Shown: in pieces, positions 10,345 through 21,597 of the stretch
How positions within the stretch are numbered: the first letter of the stretch is position 1
How the letters are laid out: every line of letters begins with the position of its first letter
Assembly: GCA_039583875.1 (NCBI GenBank)
Contig: CM077153.1
Span: 112,836,568-112,900,567 of the forward strand
From: Platanthera guangdongensis
Lineage: Eukaryota; Streptophyta; Magnoliopsida; Asparagales; Orchidaceae
DNA: 64,000 nt
Direction: 5' to 3'
Notes under the pieces: model-generated
Told to the model about the DNA's origin: nothing
Databases searched by the model: none
What the model saw: the letters and a program-made list of their open reading frames with translations, nothing else
Made by a program: the position numbers and the translations under genes

Positions 10345-10797
10345 GAAAACCAGTGGAGGTACAGTACTCAACGTCAAATCGCGGCTAGCCATCACGCCGC
10401 GCGACCTAAACCTGTAGTAAATACAGATAAGCGCAACAACAAAGCCGCAGTTTAGTTCGTCAGTCCGCACGACTATATCCCTGCACTTAGAATAATTTCA
10501 TGGAAAATCATGTGGATATCAATCTGTTAAGCCGGAGATCTGTTCGCCAGACCGCATGGCTACTTTCCTATACTTAGATTTTTCAGAACAAAGCACAGGA
10601 ATGGTGATCATAAATACAAACCGCATACGCCGCAAACAGTTCGCAGCATAATAAAAATACAATAGTTTATAACAGCAAAATTGTCCAACATCCAGCAGAA
10701 AAATATATATTACAACATAATATTCAATTGTCTGCACGACCTAGATCTCTCAAGTCGCTCAACCTTGCTTATCGCCGTTCAATCTGTCTCGCCCTAT
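10345..10797. other. Spacer between antisense genes (element C)
   Basis: Equivalent to 3067-3481 in A and 48627-49041 in B. No additional gene seen. Confidence 0.45.
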
Positions 10798-12695
10798 TCA
10801 TGCGACCTGTTCACCGATTTGCACAATTGCGACGTACACCTGGCTAACCAGATTATGAAGCGAGTGCAGAGACCGATGAACCCGCGCAGTGTCGCGTTCT
10901 ACTCTCGCAAATGGGATCATTGGGATCGCCTGAACCCCCAGCCCGCTTGAAGCTGCGGCCTGTCTGGGCACCGCGACCTCCGATGGGTTTGAAGTCTCAC
11001 CGGAGGCCGGGCGGCCAGTAACCAGCAGTTTTTCAGAGGTTGGCAGTGCAGTCCGCTGCTCTCCGCCGGTCTCCGCTGGCAGATCTTGGTTTTCGCCGTC
11101 CTCAACATGTGGAACCTCTTCTCTGTCTCCTTCTAGGCGCCCGGCCATCAGCAAATACTTCTCTGCCCTCTCCTGCTCCAAGGCGATCTGCATCTCTGCA
11201 ATCTTCGTCTCAGCAGCCTCTATCGCGGTCTGCAGCTCAGACTTCAACTTTATGGTCTCCTGCTCAAGCGCGGTTTGCAGCATTGTGGTCTCTTGCTCCA
11301 GGATGGTTTGCAACTCTTGGATCCTTTTCTCGGCGGCCTCCTCGACAACTCGCTTTTCTTCGTCCTTAATCCGCAGGGTTTCGGCGAGCGCGTCCAAAGC
11401 TGCCTGTAGTGTGTCGACCTCCTTCTAGAAGTCGGCCATCTCTTTCTCGCGAACACTTGGCGAAGGCGAAGGCGGCAGCAGCATAGACATAAATGATGTC
11501 AAGTCGCCTGGTTTCATCGCGGTCTCCGGTTCACCTGCAGAAGATAAACCGTAGTCAGGTTCAGCCGGATAATTGCGACCTTCTAGCAAGGGAATCGGTA
11601 GGATAAGACTGCCAGTTTGATTTTTATCTCCTTCAGAGGCCGCGGTTTGGTTTTTAAACACTGGCCACCTAAATCATTCGGGATCTATCCTCTTTAGCAT
11701 TTCTTTCCATAGACGCTCGGTTTCTTTAGCTCGGCTTTTCAGTTGGGTCGTGGTCAGGAAAAAGCTGGCCGACGGATTTCATATTATGTTCGCCCCCTTC
11801 ATCCTTGACCGCGGCTTGTAGATGTTAACAATTCGCTTCACTGCACTGTGTTTACCTTGCAGCAATGGAAGTGAGGTCGCCACTGGCTTCTCGGCGATCA
11901 GCTTCCTCATCTCCTAAATTTTCTCTCGAAGCTTCAGTTTCTCGGGTCCTTCAGAAGCCGTGGAAGCCGGATCGCCAGGCTTCTCCCCAATGACCTGGAC
12001 CTCGGGGCGGTCAACATGCCCTTGAAGAGGTCGCCAAGCGTCTCGCTAGCCGCGGATACATCCTCCGGCTCGTTCGGCTTGAATGCCGGTGTGGACGGAC
12101 TCTCGGGTACCTTCTTCTCGTGTGGCCTATGTTGAAGACTGTCTGCGCCGATCTTTACGTAAATATTCCGGTTTCCAGCCTGCATCTTCCTCAACTTCCT
12201 CTTCATCCTTTCCTCAAGGGTCTCGCTCCTTTTCTTCTGCCGTTTCAATGAGCCGAACACCATTTCAGTTTGTTTTCTCTGTTCATCCAAAATCCGTCCA
12301 GTCTCCAGCGCCTTCTCCGGCTCGTTATCATCCACAATGATTAGGTCGACTTTAGCCGGCAATTCGCACAGTTTGCCGGATTCAACACTTTTCTCCTCCG
12401 TCTCACCTATTTTTAAGTGTGGTTCGCCTGATGGAGAGAAAGTCATATCAAAGGATTTGGCAGTTCCAGTTTGTTGCGGGGCCATCTTCGAAACCGCTTT
12501 TTGATCTGTTGCGGCCTGCGATGATTCACTGACGGTCTGTGTCGGCCTCTTTTCAGATCCAGAAGCCGCTGGAGTCACCGGCTTCCCAATCTTCTTCACA
12601 GGCTGTCGGTCAGAGTCATCCGGTTTCTCGCTCTGGCTTTTCTTCTTTTCAGTCGACTTCTTGTCGCGGGCTAACGTCGATGACATGACATCCAT
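10798..12695 (-). pseudogene. Antisense gene 1 (aORF1) of element C, frameshifted
   Basis: Starts at ATG 12695 (MDVMSS). The charged N-terminal part is open to about 11990, where the frame is lost. Homology continues through the proline-rich stretch (about 11480), a TAG at about 11427, and a coiled coil with only two full 11-residue units (about 11230-11300), against four in A and six in B. It ends early at 10798, where a TGA replaces the codon after GEQVA. No GTCGA insertion is present. Confidence 0.75.
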
Positions 12696-12795
12696 CTTGT
12701 GAAAGATCGTGTCGGCTTGCAAAATTCTGACCGCAAGTGGCGAGTAGAGACCCGTGGCTTGGTAGAGATCTTCAAGAATATCAAGGGCCAGGGGG

Positions 12796-12802
12796 TTTTA
12801 TA
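12796..12802 (-). promoter_or_regulatory. TATA box of aORF1 (element C)
   Basis: TATAAAA on the minus strand, about 100 bp before ATG 12695, as in A and B. Confidence 0.55.
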
Positions 12803-12884
12803 GACGACGGTGAGGCAGTCGCGGTCTCCGGCTTAGTTCTACATTTTCGAAGTTTTTTCGGAACTTAAAAATGTGCAGGGATTA

Positions 12885-13618
12885 TGTTAAGCCCGGAATC
12901 CGTGACCTGTTCGCGGAGATTTCCAGACCGGGAGGCCTGGTCTTTCTAGCCGCAAAGTCTCCCAATTCGGCCGGTCACAAGAGGGCGGTCTGGTCGGCTA
13001 GCCGCATCTCAGATCAACTCGTCTGGTCATCACCAAAGCCGGGCGGTCTCCATGTCAAACCGCCGCCAGTGCCGGCCCTGCTCAGCGACAAGGCCCAGGA
13101 TCCAGACAGTCAGCTCGCCAGGAGGAATCCGCCAAGCCGCGCGGCTTCCCTCCTTTAGCGTTTTCTGCTCATTTGCTTCCCCTCACCGCTGCCCGGTTCT
13201 CCTGTACCCCGGGCAGCAGGTAACTTTAGCCCTGCCCGCTTGGGCAGGCCCCCGAGCCTATAAATAGGGGGAACGTGCACTCCCCAAGACACGGTGACTT
13301 CTATCCAGGAGCTCGCATGTTAAGAGCTGCGGTCTCAAGTCTAGTGTTTTGCGGCTTGCAGTCCGGCCGGCTTCCTCTTTTTATCCTTCTTGTAACTTTT
13401 TCTTACCTCAAATAAAGGAAAGCCCGTCGCAGGAGTAGCATTTAAGCCGCGGCGGGCGAACTCTGCTGTTGCCGCTGCCAGCGGCCTCTTTTTCCATCCT
13501 TTAGCTACGATCGCTAGTAACCGACTACTGGACAGTCTCCTCGTTTCCCTTCTTTCCCCCGATGCTCGAACCGTTAGATGGTGGTGCCTGACTCACTGTG
13601 CGTTTTCGTGCATCAACA
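12885..13618 (+). repeat. 3' LTR of element C (734 bp)
   Basis: TGTTAAGCCC start and GCATCAACA end, preceded by a GTGCAGGGATTA polypurine-type sequence and followed by the AAGCG duplication. Contains the promoter palindromes, TATAAATA at 13259-13266 and an AATAAA at about 13412. Confidence 0.9.
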
Positions 13619-13789
13619 AAGCGCATTGAGATTAGATATCATTTCATTAAAGAGCATGTTTAGAAGAAAGACATCAGTCTTGAGTTTGTCTCCACTGACA
13701 AACAAGTGGTTGATATCATCACTAATCCTCTAGATGAAGCCACGTTAAACACCTTCAAATTTGAGTTACGTATGTTGAACTTAGAGTAG
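13619..13789 (+). pseudogene. Ty1/copia RNase H C-terminus, second part
   Basis: Continues 8595-9188 across element C: RIEIRYHFIKEHV, then LEFVSTDKQVVDIITNPL and the family ending ELRMLNLE before TAG at 13787-13789. One internal stop (TAG at about 13659). The first five bases are the AAGCG duplication. Confidence 0.85.
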
Positions 13790-14169
13790 CATGATTATGT
13801 TTAGATATATATGCATTTGATGATTAAGCTTTTGTAGTTAATCAAGAAATAAATGGACTAATTGTCGAGACGTCAAGAGCATTGAGACAACTAAAGGCGT
13901 CAAGAACGTCGAGTGCATCGAGTACACTCAACGCATTTAATCTGGCGGATCTGATAACTGCTAATTCTAAGGATTAATGTCAGCCGTTGATCAAATCGTG
14001 TTAATCACGATCAGTATGCGCCTCTCCAAATTCTTGAATATGGGTAACTATAAATGAAAATGTGTGCCTTGGATAAAACACATAGTTCCTTGCCCTAATT
14101 GACTCACTGAATCCCTGCGAGTGTTTTCTCAAGAAAAGTTCTTCAACTCTCTAGAAACTCAAAGATTCA
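13790..14169. other. Spacer between copia pol and the downstream ORF
   Basis: About 380 bp, AT-rich, with a few GTCGAG/CATTGAG repeats near 13866-13940. It ends in a leader just before the ATG at 14170. No coding region seen. Confidence 0.45.
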
Positions 14170-16689
14170 ATGGCACCCAAAGGTGTAGATTTCCTATTTG
14201 AGGGCTCTGAACTTGATAGAAATGGATTCAAGGATGCTCTTGAAGAAGTACAGTTGGTTATACATATGTTTAATGCCACCGACCAAGAGTTTGTTCCATC
14301 AAAACCAAGTTCTTCAAGAAAATAAAAGTGTTAGAACTATACACAAATGCCAAAGTGGGATCGTCTTCAAATAAGATAAAGACTTATATTAGTGGAAACA
14401 GAATCAAGATTTCCTCAAGAAGGTTGAGCAAGGCTCTAAAATTGACTAAGCTTTAGACGTTAGATGAAAAGGATAAACACTTCTTTGAGGATGTTAGGTC
14501 AACACTTAAATGGCATGGACTGTCAAAGCACACCACAGGTTCTTTCATAAGAAAAGAGATGAACCTAAAAGGTAAGTTCTTGGCAGATGTCATAGGCAAG
14601 GACTTAATCTACAAGACAGGTTCTCATGACAAGATTTCAAGGAAGATGTTTGAGAAGATGACAAGAGTAATTCTGTCAAAGAAGACTGATTAGGGAAAGA
14701 TCCTTTTCTAAAGGAGTGTGGAATGTATTCCAGAACCCAACATGGGTAGAATACTCTCCTTATTCTCGCTAAGTTTAGCTCTAAGGATCCTCAATATGAG
14801 GCTAGGAGCTAAGATACACCATATGAGGAGAATGGACTTAAGGATGTTTGACAGGTCGGATAGAGTGTTGCTCCCACATCAACTGCAAACTAACAGTAAT
14901 AAAAAGAAAGTAGTTGCAATAACTGAAGAATGATCTGAATGCAGCTCTTCTGAGAGTAAAGGTGAAGAGCCTCATTACCCACAGTTATTAGAATCAACTA
15001 CTGAGACCAGCAGAGATGTAAGTGCTCAAGTGTCTATCTCATCAGAACCTTCGCGAAAACTCTACCAAATAATGTTTCTCAATATGAAGACACTTCAAAA
15101 GAACCTGCTGAGAAACTAGTTAGTACTGTTGTTGAAAGAATTTGTGTAGATATTGAGGTGGAGACCCTGGGATTGGATGCTCCTACTGAGGTGGAGCAAG
15201 GTCAATCTTCTGTTGGTCTACAAGACAAGATTTACTCTTTCATAGATAACCTATAGGAAAGAATAGGTCAGATCATATGTGAATCTCAGCTGATGCCCTC
15301 TAGTGCTCAAGTTGAGGGAGAGCAAGTTCCAATGCTAGTGCAATAAGATGTGCCCAACATAATTGTTGTTGTTCAGTAAGTTATATACATAGTGCTGAGG
15401 TTGACAGGGAGATTCATACAGAGCTCCATGCTCAAGGAACTGGCGATGTTATTGAGTTATCTGATGTTGATGGACCTGCTGCTGAAATTCTTACTCACTC
15501 CTCTATGTTTTTAATGGCTGACTCAGAAGGCAGGGGAGATATAAGGAGGGATGATGAAGATGTTTGCTTCTAAGGGGCATCTCAGCAGGATGATGTTATG
15601 TCTTCCTCCGTTGTGGCTCAATTGAAAGGACTTTTAGATGACTGGATAAGACAAATATAACACTATGTGGATGACTCTATCTAGGAATTGAGATAAGATC
15701 TATCCATTGAGATCAAGTCTATTAGATTTGAGGAGAATCTACTCAAGGCCAACACTATAGAATTCTTTAAAAGAGTTGCTCATGTTGTTACTTTTACTGA
15801 ATAAAAGCTTGCTGAAAATAGCAAAAGCAAAATGACATCATAAAGAATGAAAACATCACTTATTGAAATATGAAAATGGTGCATACAATACAAAAGCAAA
15901 TCATGGAAGCAAATAAAGTCACTTTAGAAAGAAGAATGGACGTTGCACTAAGTTTTTAGATGACCACATGTTGGAGGATAATAATCAATTTACCAAAGGT
16001 GTCAATTATTGGCTGACAATATTTCCTATACCACGGACTCCTTGTCTACGGTCATATCTGAAGAAGTCATAAAGGGGGATAAAGTAATGATTAAGTCCAA
16101 TAGATAAAATGCAATTTGGACTTCAAATGTTATCAGAGGATCACTGGGCCTAGATCTTGTTATATATGATGATGTTCCTGCTCCTGTTCCTGCTCCTGAA
16201 GGTCAAATAGATGGTGATGGAATTGAAACAATAGATGTAAATGTTCCATCCTTCATCCCCATAACTCAACAACTAGCAAAGAATAATTGTAAGGCTGCTG
16301 CTGAGGAAGATGTTGAGAACAGGTAGAGCATGAAGAGACATAGAAAAGAGATGGAGTCCAGGCCTGATTTTGAATTATGGAGTCCTCAATCCAGGACCAT
16401 TAATTTTGCTACAATTGATCAGATTAAAGAAAACAAAACTAAAAGAAGTATACTATATAGCACCATGGAATGGGCTAAACTTGAAAGAAATCAAGAGATC
16501 AGGAGAAAGTTCAAAAAGGATAAAAAGGCTGGTACTGTACAGTCAAATGCTCCATAGCCTAACAAATAATTTCCAAAGCCAAACAACTATTTTGAAAGGC
16601 AAATGCAAAAGAAGATTGAAGCTGAGGATAAGGCTACTAAAAGGCCTTGCAGAGGCATAATCATTAAGGAACCTGAAGCCCAACAATGA
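14170..16689 (+). pseudogene. Copia downstream ORF (env-like position), copy 1
   Basis: Begins MAPKGVDFLFEG after pol, where SIRE/Maximus elements carry an 'env-like' ORF. Readable pieces include KEMNLKGKFLADVIGK, PNMGRILSLF and HHMRRMDLRMFDR, which align with the minus-strand copia (41005-42329). The later part is Glu/Gln-rich, then basic (KRHRKEMESR at 16330), with readable protein to TGA at 16687-16689. Many stops and frameshifts, several of them TAG. A polypurine run AAAGGGGGATAAAG lies inside it at about 16069-16082. No signal peptide or membrane segment could be recognised, so I do not call it an envelope protein. Confidence 0.6.
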
Positions 16690-17016
16690 AATTTATAATC
16701 AGTTCCTTAGGGCATTAGGGATATGAAACATTATTGTTGGCACACGTTTTTGTTTATAATATTCATATTTTTTGTTAATAAAATTTTACTTGTGTGTTAT
16801 TCCTTGCTCTTCAATTCTGTAAATTTATCCTTTTGTGAGTTAGTGTGTATCATTGACTAGGGTTCTGACTTCTTCAAATTGGTAGATTATTGGATCCATC
16901 CATCACAATGTCACAGATTTGAAGAAAGCCCACAAGTCAATAATATATACTTGTTTGTATTAAATATATGTTCTAGTTTAATGTATGCAAGTTGTAACCT
17001 GTTCATTGATTAGACA
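16690..17016. other. Copia 3' untranslated stretch
   Basis: About 330 bp of AT-rich sequence between the downstream ORF and the candidate LTR start. No clear polypurine tract next to the LTR boundary, which weakens that boundary call. Confidence 0.4.
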
Positions 17017-18733
17017 TGTTGATATTGTCAAAAGTTTGGTTGGACTCAAGACAGGATACTATAGAGAGGCAGAAATTTTCCCATGTCCAGAAGCGTTTAG
17101 TGAGTAATCATCAATCAAAGCCTGAGTCCTAAAATCATTGACATAATCTCAGTCATTCAAAGCCTCAGTGGAGATGGACTCAAATCTAGCAAAGTTCAGA
17201 AGCATTAAGTGAAGGCCATTCACTCAACGCCTACTCAAAGAAAATTTGTCCAAGTACAGAAGCTTTGAGTGAAGAAGGGTCACTCAACGCCCAATCAAGG
17301 AAAGCAGCTAAGTCCAAAAGTATTTAATGTCAAAGGTTGACTCAACATCTTCAGTCAGAAATTCTGTACAAGTCAAGAAGCATTGAGTGTAGAAGACTAA
17401 CTCAACGCCTTCAGTCAGGATAACTGTCAAGTCCAGAAGCGTTGAATAAAGAAGGTTTACTCAACGCTAGCAAACAAAAAAATTCTGTTAAGTACAAATG
17501 CGTTGAGTGATGAAAGTTCATTCAATGCCTTAACAGTTAAGCTGTCAAAGGCAATGACGTTGAGTGATGAAGGGTCTCTCAATGTCTCAGTTATTCTGCT
17601 AATTGTTTTTTGCTGAGTGAAACTTTCCAATCAATGCTTCAGTAGTTAATACTTAAAGTTCAGATGCATTGAGTCTCAAGGAAACACTAAACGCCTTTAT
17701 CCGCTAAGTCATATGACTTCACTCAATGTTTATGCAGACTGTATGGTGAAATTTGCTAAGTCCACAAGGGTTGATTCATGCTGACATCATCCCAAATTCA
17801 AATGAAGCGGGTTTTGCGTGTTAAAGGACAAATGGCACAATATGCTTTTTGCAGTGCAGTTAATGTTAAAGCTACTTTACAGCTACCCATACTACTTGCC
17901 CATATGGATCAAAGATCTATTGCACTAAGGAATAAAAAAGTAAAAATAGAGAAATTAAAACAGAATTTGAGAGAGTTCAATCTTTTTGCTGGATAAAGTT
18001 GTTGAAATCGAAATCTCTAAAAAGGCTTCAGCAAGAACTCAAACCCAAATTTCCTACAAGGGTTAGTTTGCAAAGCACTCAAAATAATTGTTGTTCTTCT
18101 TCAAGGTTGTTGCATTCAACTCAGATATACTTAAGCTTGAAGGAGCAGAGCTCTACAATGGTTCTTCTCAGCATAAGCAAATCAATTTTGAAGATTTACT
18201 TTCTTGTTGATGTGAAGTGTTAGGGCTGTTTCTACACAGTCCAGGAAGCTGACTCAGAGGTTTATGTCTCTGGAGTCAATCGCCAAACAAACTTTACTCA
18301 AATTGTGGGATCACTATTTGATCTGACCTGTATGCCGTTATTATAAAGGCTGAGTGGTAGGAGCTACTGTCTTGGAGAAGGTTGGATCCATGAGTGGATC
18401 TGAGGTATGATCCTAAGGGATATGAGGTAGGAAATTTGGTGTATCTCTGAGTGTAGGGCTACTAAGCCAGAGGTAGGAGTTGCTTAACTCTGAGTGTAGG
18501 GCTATTGTGTCTGAGTTAGGATTGTTTTAGTCTGAGTTGTTGGAGTGCGATTCACTCTGAGTTGTAAGATCCTAAGGGATCTGAGGTGTAAGCTCAAGAA
18601 GTTGAGGATAGAGGAGAAGTTAACCGAATCTACCACACTACTAGATAGGTTAAGGTGGAAAGTGGATGTACTCTAGATAGGGGAACCACGATAAATTCTT
18701 GTGTGTTGTTGTAATATTTGAAAGCTAACAACA
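17017..18733 (+). repeat. Candidate 3' LTR of the copia element, copy 1
   Basis: Bounded by TGTTG...CAACA inverted ends (TGTTGATATTG at 17017, GCTAACAACA ending 18733), 1717 bp, with the repeat-rich first third typical of a U3 and an ACCACGATAAATTC promoter-like stretch near 18690. Copy 2 has the same interval (55971-57686). The 5' LTR is not in the window, so the limits are not proven. Confidence 0.45.
17085..17710 (+). repeat. Degenerate inverted repeats, GCGTTGAGTG / ACTCAACGC
   Basis: About a dozen units of roughly 60 bp, each with an AAGCGTTGAGTG-like half followed 10-20 bp later by CACTCAACGC, so every unit can form a small hairpin. Conserved in copy 2 (56040-56660). Confidence 0.75.
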
Positions 18734-19007
18734 AACTCAAACACACACCATGCAAAAACCCCCTCACGAAGCACAAGACACCAGCTTGGGAAGTTTTATT
18801 CCTAAAATAGCTCCATGGTGGTAGAATTAGCACACGGCATATTCTGCACCACAAGTTGCCTATTCTGCAGGCCAAATTGTGATATCACAACCGTTAACCC
18901 CACAAATAGAAGAACGCAGAAGTCATGATTCACAAAAAGGTAAATGTCCAAAACAGCACATCATAATAAGAAGGTACATCAACTCCTTTAAAATCAGAGT
19001 ACACAAG
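18734..19007 (-). other. Flanking repeat, probably part of a minus-strand gypsy LTR split by element D
   Basis: Non-coding. Joined to 32206-32623 by removing element D it reads, on the minus strand, as a sequence distantly similar to 40600-40800 (the LTR fragment downstream of element E). Ends in ACAAG, the D target duplication (19003-19007). Confidence 0.4.
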
Positions 19008-19775
19008 TGTTAACCTCTCAGTCCGCAACATCCTGCAAGATGCCAAGACCCCCTTTCAATACTCGTGGACTCAGTTAGGCAGTCCGCCCAGTCCAGCAAA
19101 GCGGCGGTAATCGGCCACCTATGATGATCCCCCAGCGGCGGATTCAAGGCTCTGTTCGCTCAGTCCGCATGCCTTTGGATCTCTGGATTCTCTATGACGG
19201 CGGACGCAGTGTCTCATCCGCCCAGGCCGCCATCTTCCAGCAGGATCGCGCCTAGCAGCAGCAGATGGAAGCTCCAACCCACGAGCCCAGTCCGCCCCTT
19301 CTGCGCGGACTGGCGTGTTCTTTATTTTTGCTTCCCGTCACCGCTATCGGGTTCTCCTGTACCCCAGGCAGCTGGTCATTTTAGCCCTGCCCGTTTGGGC
19401 AAGCCCCCCATCCTATAAATAGGGGGGAGGTGGTGCACCCAAGGCACGCTGACTCGTGCCAAGGAGCCTACTTGTTAAAGGCTGCAGACTCAAATCTTGT
19501 GCCTTGCAGACTCCTCCTTGCTCTGCTCTTGTTTTCCTTTTTCCTTCACTTGTAACCAAACTTTTCTTCAATCATGGAAAAGCCTGTCGCAAGAGAGGGA
19601 TTCAGGCCGCGACGGGCGAAGTCTGTTGTTGCCGTGGCTCACAGCCCTGCTATTCTTCCTCCTCTCATCCGCTTAGTAGATTGCTACTCGCAGTCTCTCC
19701 TTTCCCTTCTTTTCCCTTGTGCTCGAACCGTTAGCTGGTGGTGCTCGACCCCCTTTGCGTTTTCGTGCATCAACA
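19008..19775 (+). repeat. 5' LTR of element D (768 bp)
   Basis: TGTTAACC...CATCAACA. TATAAATA at 19414-19421 follows a degenerate pair of palindromes equivalent to those in the A/B LTRs. The 3' third is clearly related to the A/B/C LTRs; the first third is not. Confidence 0.93.
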
Positions 19776-19827
19776 GTTAACACGCGGCCTTCAGATTCGA
19801 GTGTCATTTCTAATTCAGCGGATAGAA
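19776..19827 (+). promoter_or_regulatory. Leader and primer-site candidate of element D
   Basis: Starts with GTTAACACGCGGCCTTCAGA, identical to element B and F at the same place although the LTRs differ. No TGG. See the finding on pairing with tRNA-Trp. Confidence 0.5.
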
Positions 19828-21597
19828 ATGTCAGACTGCAGAGCCCGCTCTTCAGACAGCTCCAGTTCTTCGGAGGACTCTCTCTGGGATGCAATCGAGC
19901 AAGCTCGCTTTGAGGCCGAGCAGTCCCGCAGGCAGACTGACCAGCGTCTTGACATGATCAGCCAATCCCTCCTTGCACTAACCCAGCGGCTTGCTCCTCA
20001 GGCCGCAGCAGAACCAGCGGACTCGCCAGTCTGCCAGACTCCAGCTCGCCGAACTCCGCTTCGGTAGTCGCCAGCCACTCCTTGAGATCCTACCCAGTCT
20101 GCCGCCCCTCTGCGCCCTCAGGAGGAGTAGTTTGCTTTCAGGAATTTTTTCAGAGAAGCTGCCAGGGGCACTCCTGCCCGCCAGCTCCATTTTGCTGACC
20201 GCTAGTCCGCCGAGCCCGCAGACTCCCCAGCTTCAGTCCGCCCCTTCTACCCTGCTAAGTTCGAGACTCTGTCTCCCTTCGTTGATCGAATCCGATGGGA
20301 GTCGGCTCCGAAAAACTTTAGGGAGCCTCGTCTGCCCTTCTATTCGGGGGAGACTGATCCAGTCTCCCACCTCCAAGCGTTTGAAGGGGCAGTTGCTTTG
20401 AGATGCCTCTCTGACGCCATTAAGTGTAAACTCCTGGTAACCACTCTTGAAGGACATGCGAGAGAGTGGTTCTATGAGCTGCCTTCAGGCACAATCTCTT
20501 CTTTTGCTGAGCTTCACAGCGAGTTGTTGCTGAGGTTTGCTACCTCAAGAAAGAGGAAGGATGGACCAGCCACTCTCTTTGAAATCAAACAAAGGGACAA
20601 CGAATCAGTGGCGCGATTCGTTGATCGCTTTCAAAAAGAGATCCAAGGGGTAAGGAATGTGAACCCCGATTACTACAAGCTTGCCTTGATCCATGGCCTC
20701 CGAGAAGGCCCCCTGAAGTTTAAAGCAACAACCAAGGCACCTGAGACTTACCAAGAGCTGATCGTCAAGGTGAACCGCTTCATAGAAGGCGAGAACGCCA
20801 ATCCTACTTATGTTTCATCCCTGACAGCTAAGGATGAAGGAAGGGATGCCTCCGCTTCTTCTTCTCACAGCAAGCCCCCTCGCCCAGACTTCCAGCCTCC
20901 TTCTCAAAGAGGCCGGAATTTCCGCCATAAGAAACCTTTCCTTGGCCATCAACAGTTTCAGGAGCAGAGAGTGCCGTTGGCCGCCACTCCCGCCTTTCCT
21001 ATCCTCCAGCAAGCAGCCTTGTCTGCTCCAAGCCGATGTGATACTAGCCCCATGGAGGATATTGCAGATCTGGACCTTGACGAAGTCAACCAGATTTTGC
21101 AAAAGAGATCGGAATAAAAGAAGCAAGGGCCTCAAAGAGTGTGGAGGCCAAGGAACAATGCGCACTACTGCCACTTCCACAAAGAGAAGGGCCACTTGAT
21201 CGAGAATTGCAAGGCCCTTCTCATGCTGATAGAGAAGCTGCTTGCAGAGGGCAAGATTGACCTGACCAAGAAGGACTCTTCTTCTTCAAAGACATCCACC
21301 TCCAAAGGCAAAGAGGTAGCTGAAGCATATCAGGAATGTGTGGAGGTCGAGGACGAAGGCCGTCTAGGGCCGATCAATGTCTCGGTTGAGTGCTTGATGC
21401 AGATGATGAAGGGGTTCTGGGACGCCTCCTCTTTATCCATGGTGGAGCAGGGACCGAGTCTACTCGGAAATCTTCAATCTCCAGGGTCACTCGAGCAGAG
21501 GTGGCCTCTTCTTCTTCTGTTGCTCCTCCAAGTGAGGTCGTCACCTTTGGCCCAGCTGATCTACCCCAAACAGCGAATCCGTTTGATGATGCAGTAG
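19828..21597 (+). pseudogene. gag: Gag of element D
   Basis: Starts at ATG 19828 in a Ser/Asp-rich N-terminus followed by a short helical stretch and a proline-rich linker. The capsid part contains HAREWFYELP and FVDRFQKEI, followed by a Ser/Pro-rich linker. A zinc-finger-like CHFHKEKGHLIENC lies at about 21171. Breaks: TAG at 20065 where copy F has CAG, at least one more frame problem before 20398, and TAA at 21115. The gag frame stays open to 21597, overlapping the protease frame by about 200 nt. The product would be the structural capsid/nucleocapsid protein. Confidence 0.8.

Larger units (their letters stand above)
9189..13618 (+). mobile_element. Element C: internally deleted relative of A and B keeping only antisense genes
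   Basis: 4.43 kb with LTRs in plus orientation and a perfect 5-bp duplication AAGCG. The last ~17 bases of the 5' LTR, the leader, gag, the hairpin region and the 3' part of aORF2 are gone; the LTR is fused straight into aORF2 at about 9898-9900 over the shared bases GCA. Because the LTR end needed for integration is missing from the 5' copy only, the deletion most likely happened after insertion. The LTRs are a subfamily distinct from A and B (TGTTAAGCCC start). Confidence 0.85.

Noticed and set aside
14170..16689. True retroviral envelope gene
   Set aside because: Only the position is env-like. No signal peptide, fusion-like stretch or transmembrane segment could be seen in any of the three copies.
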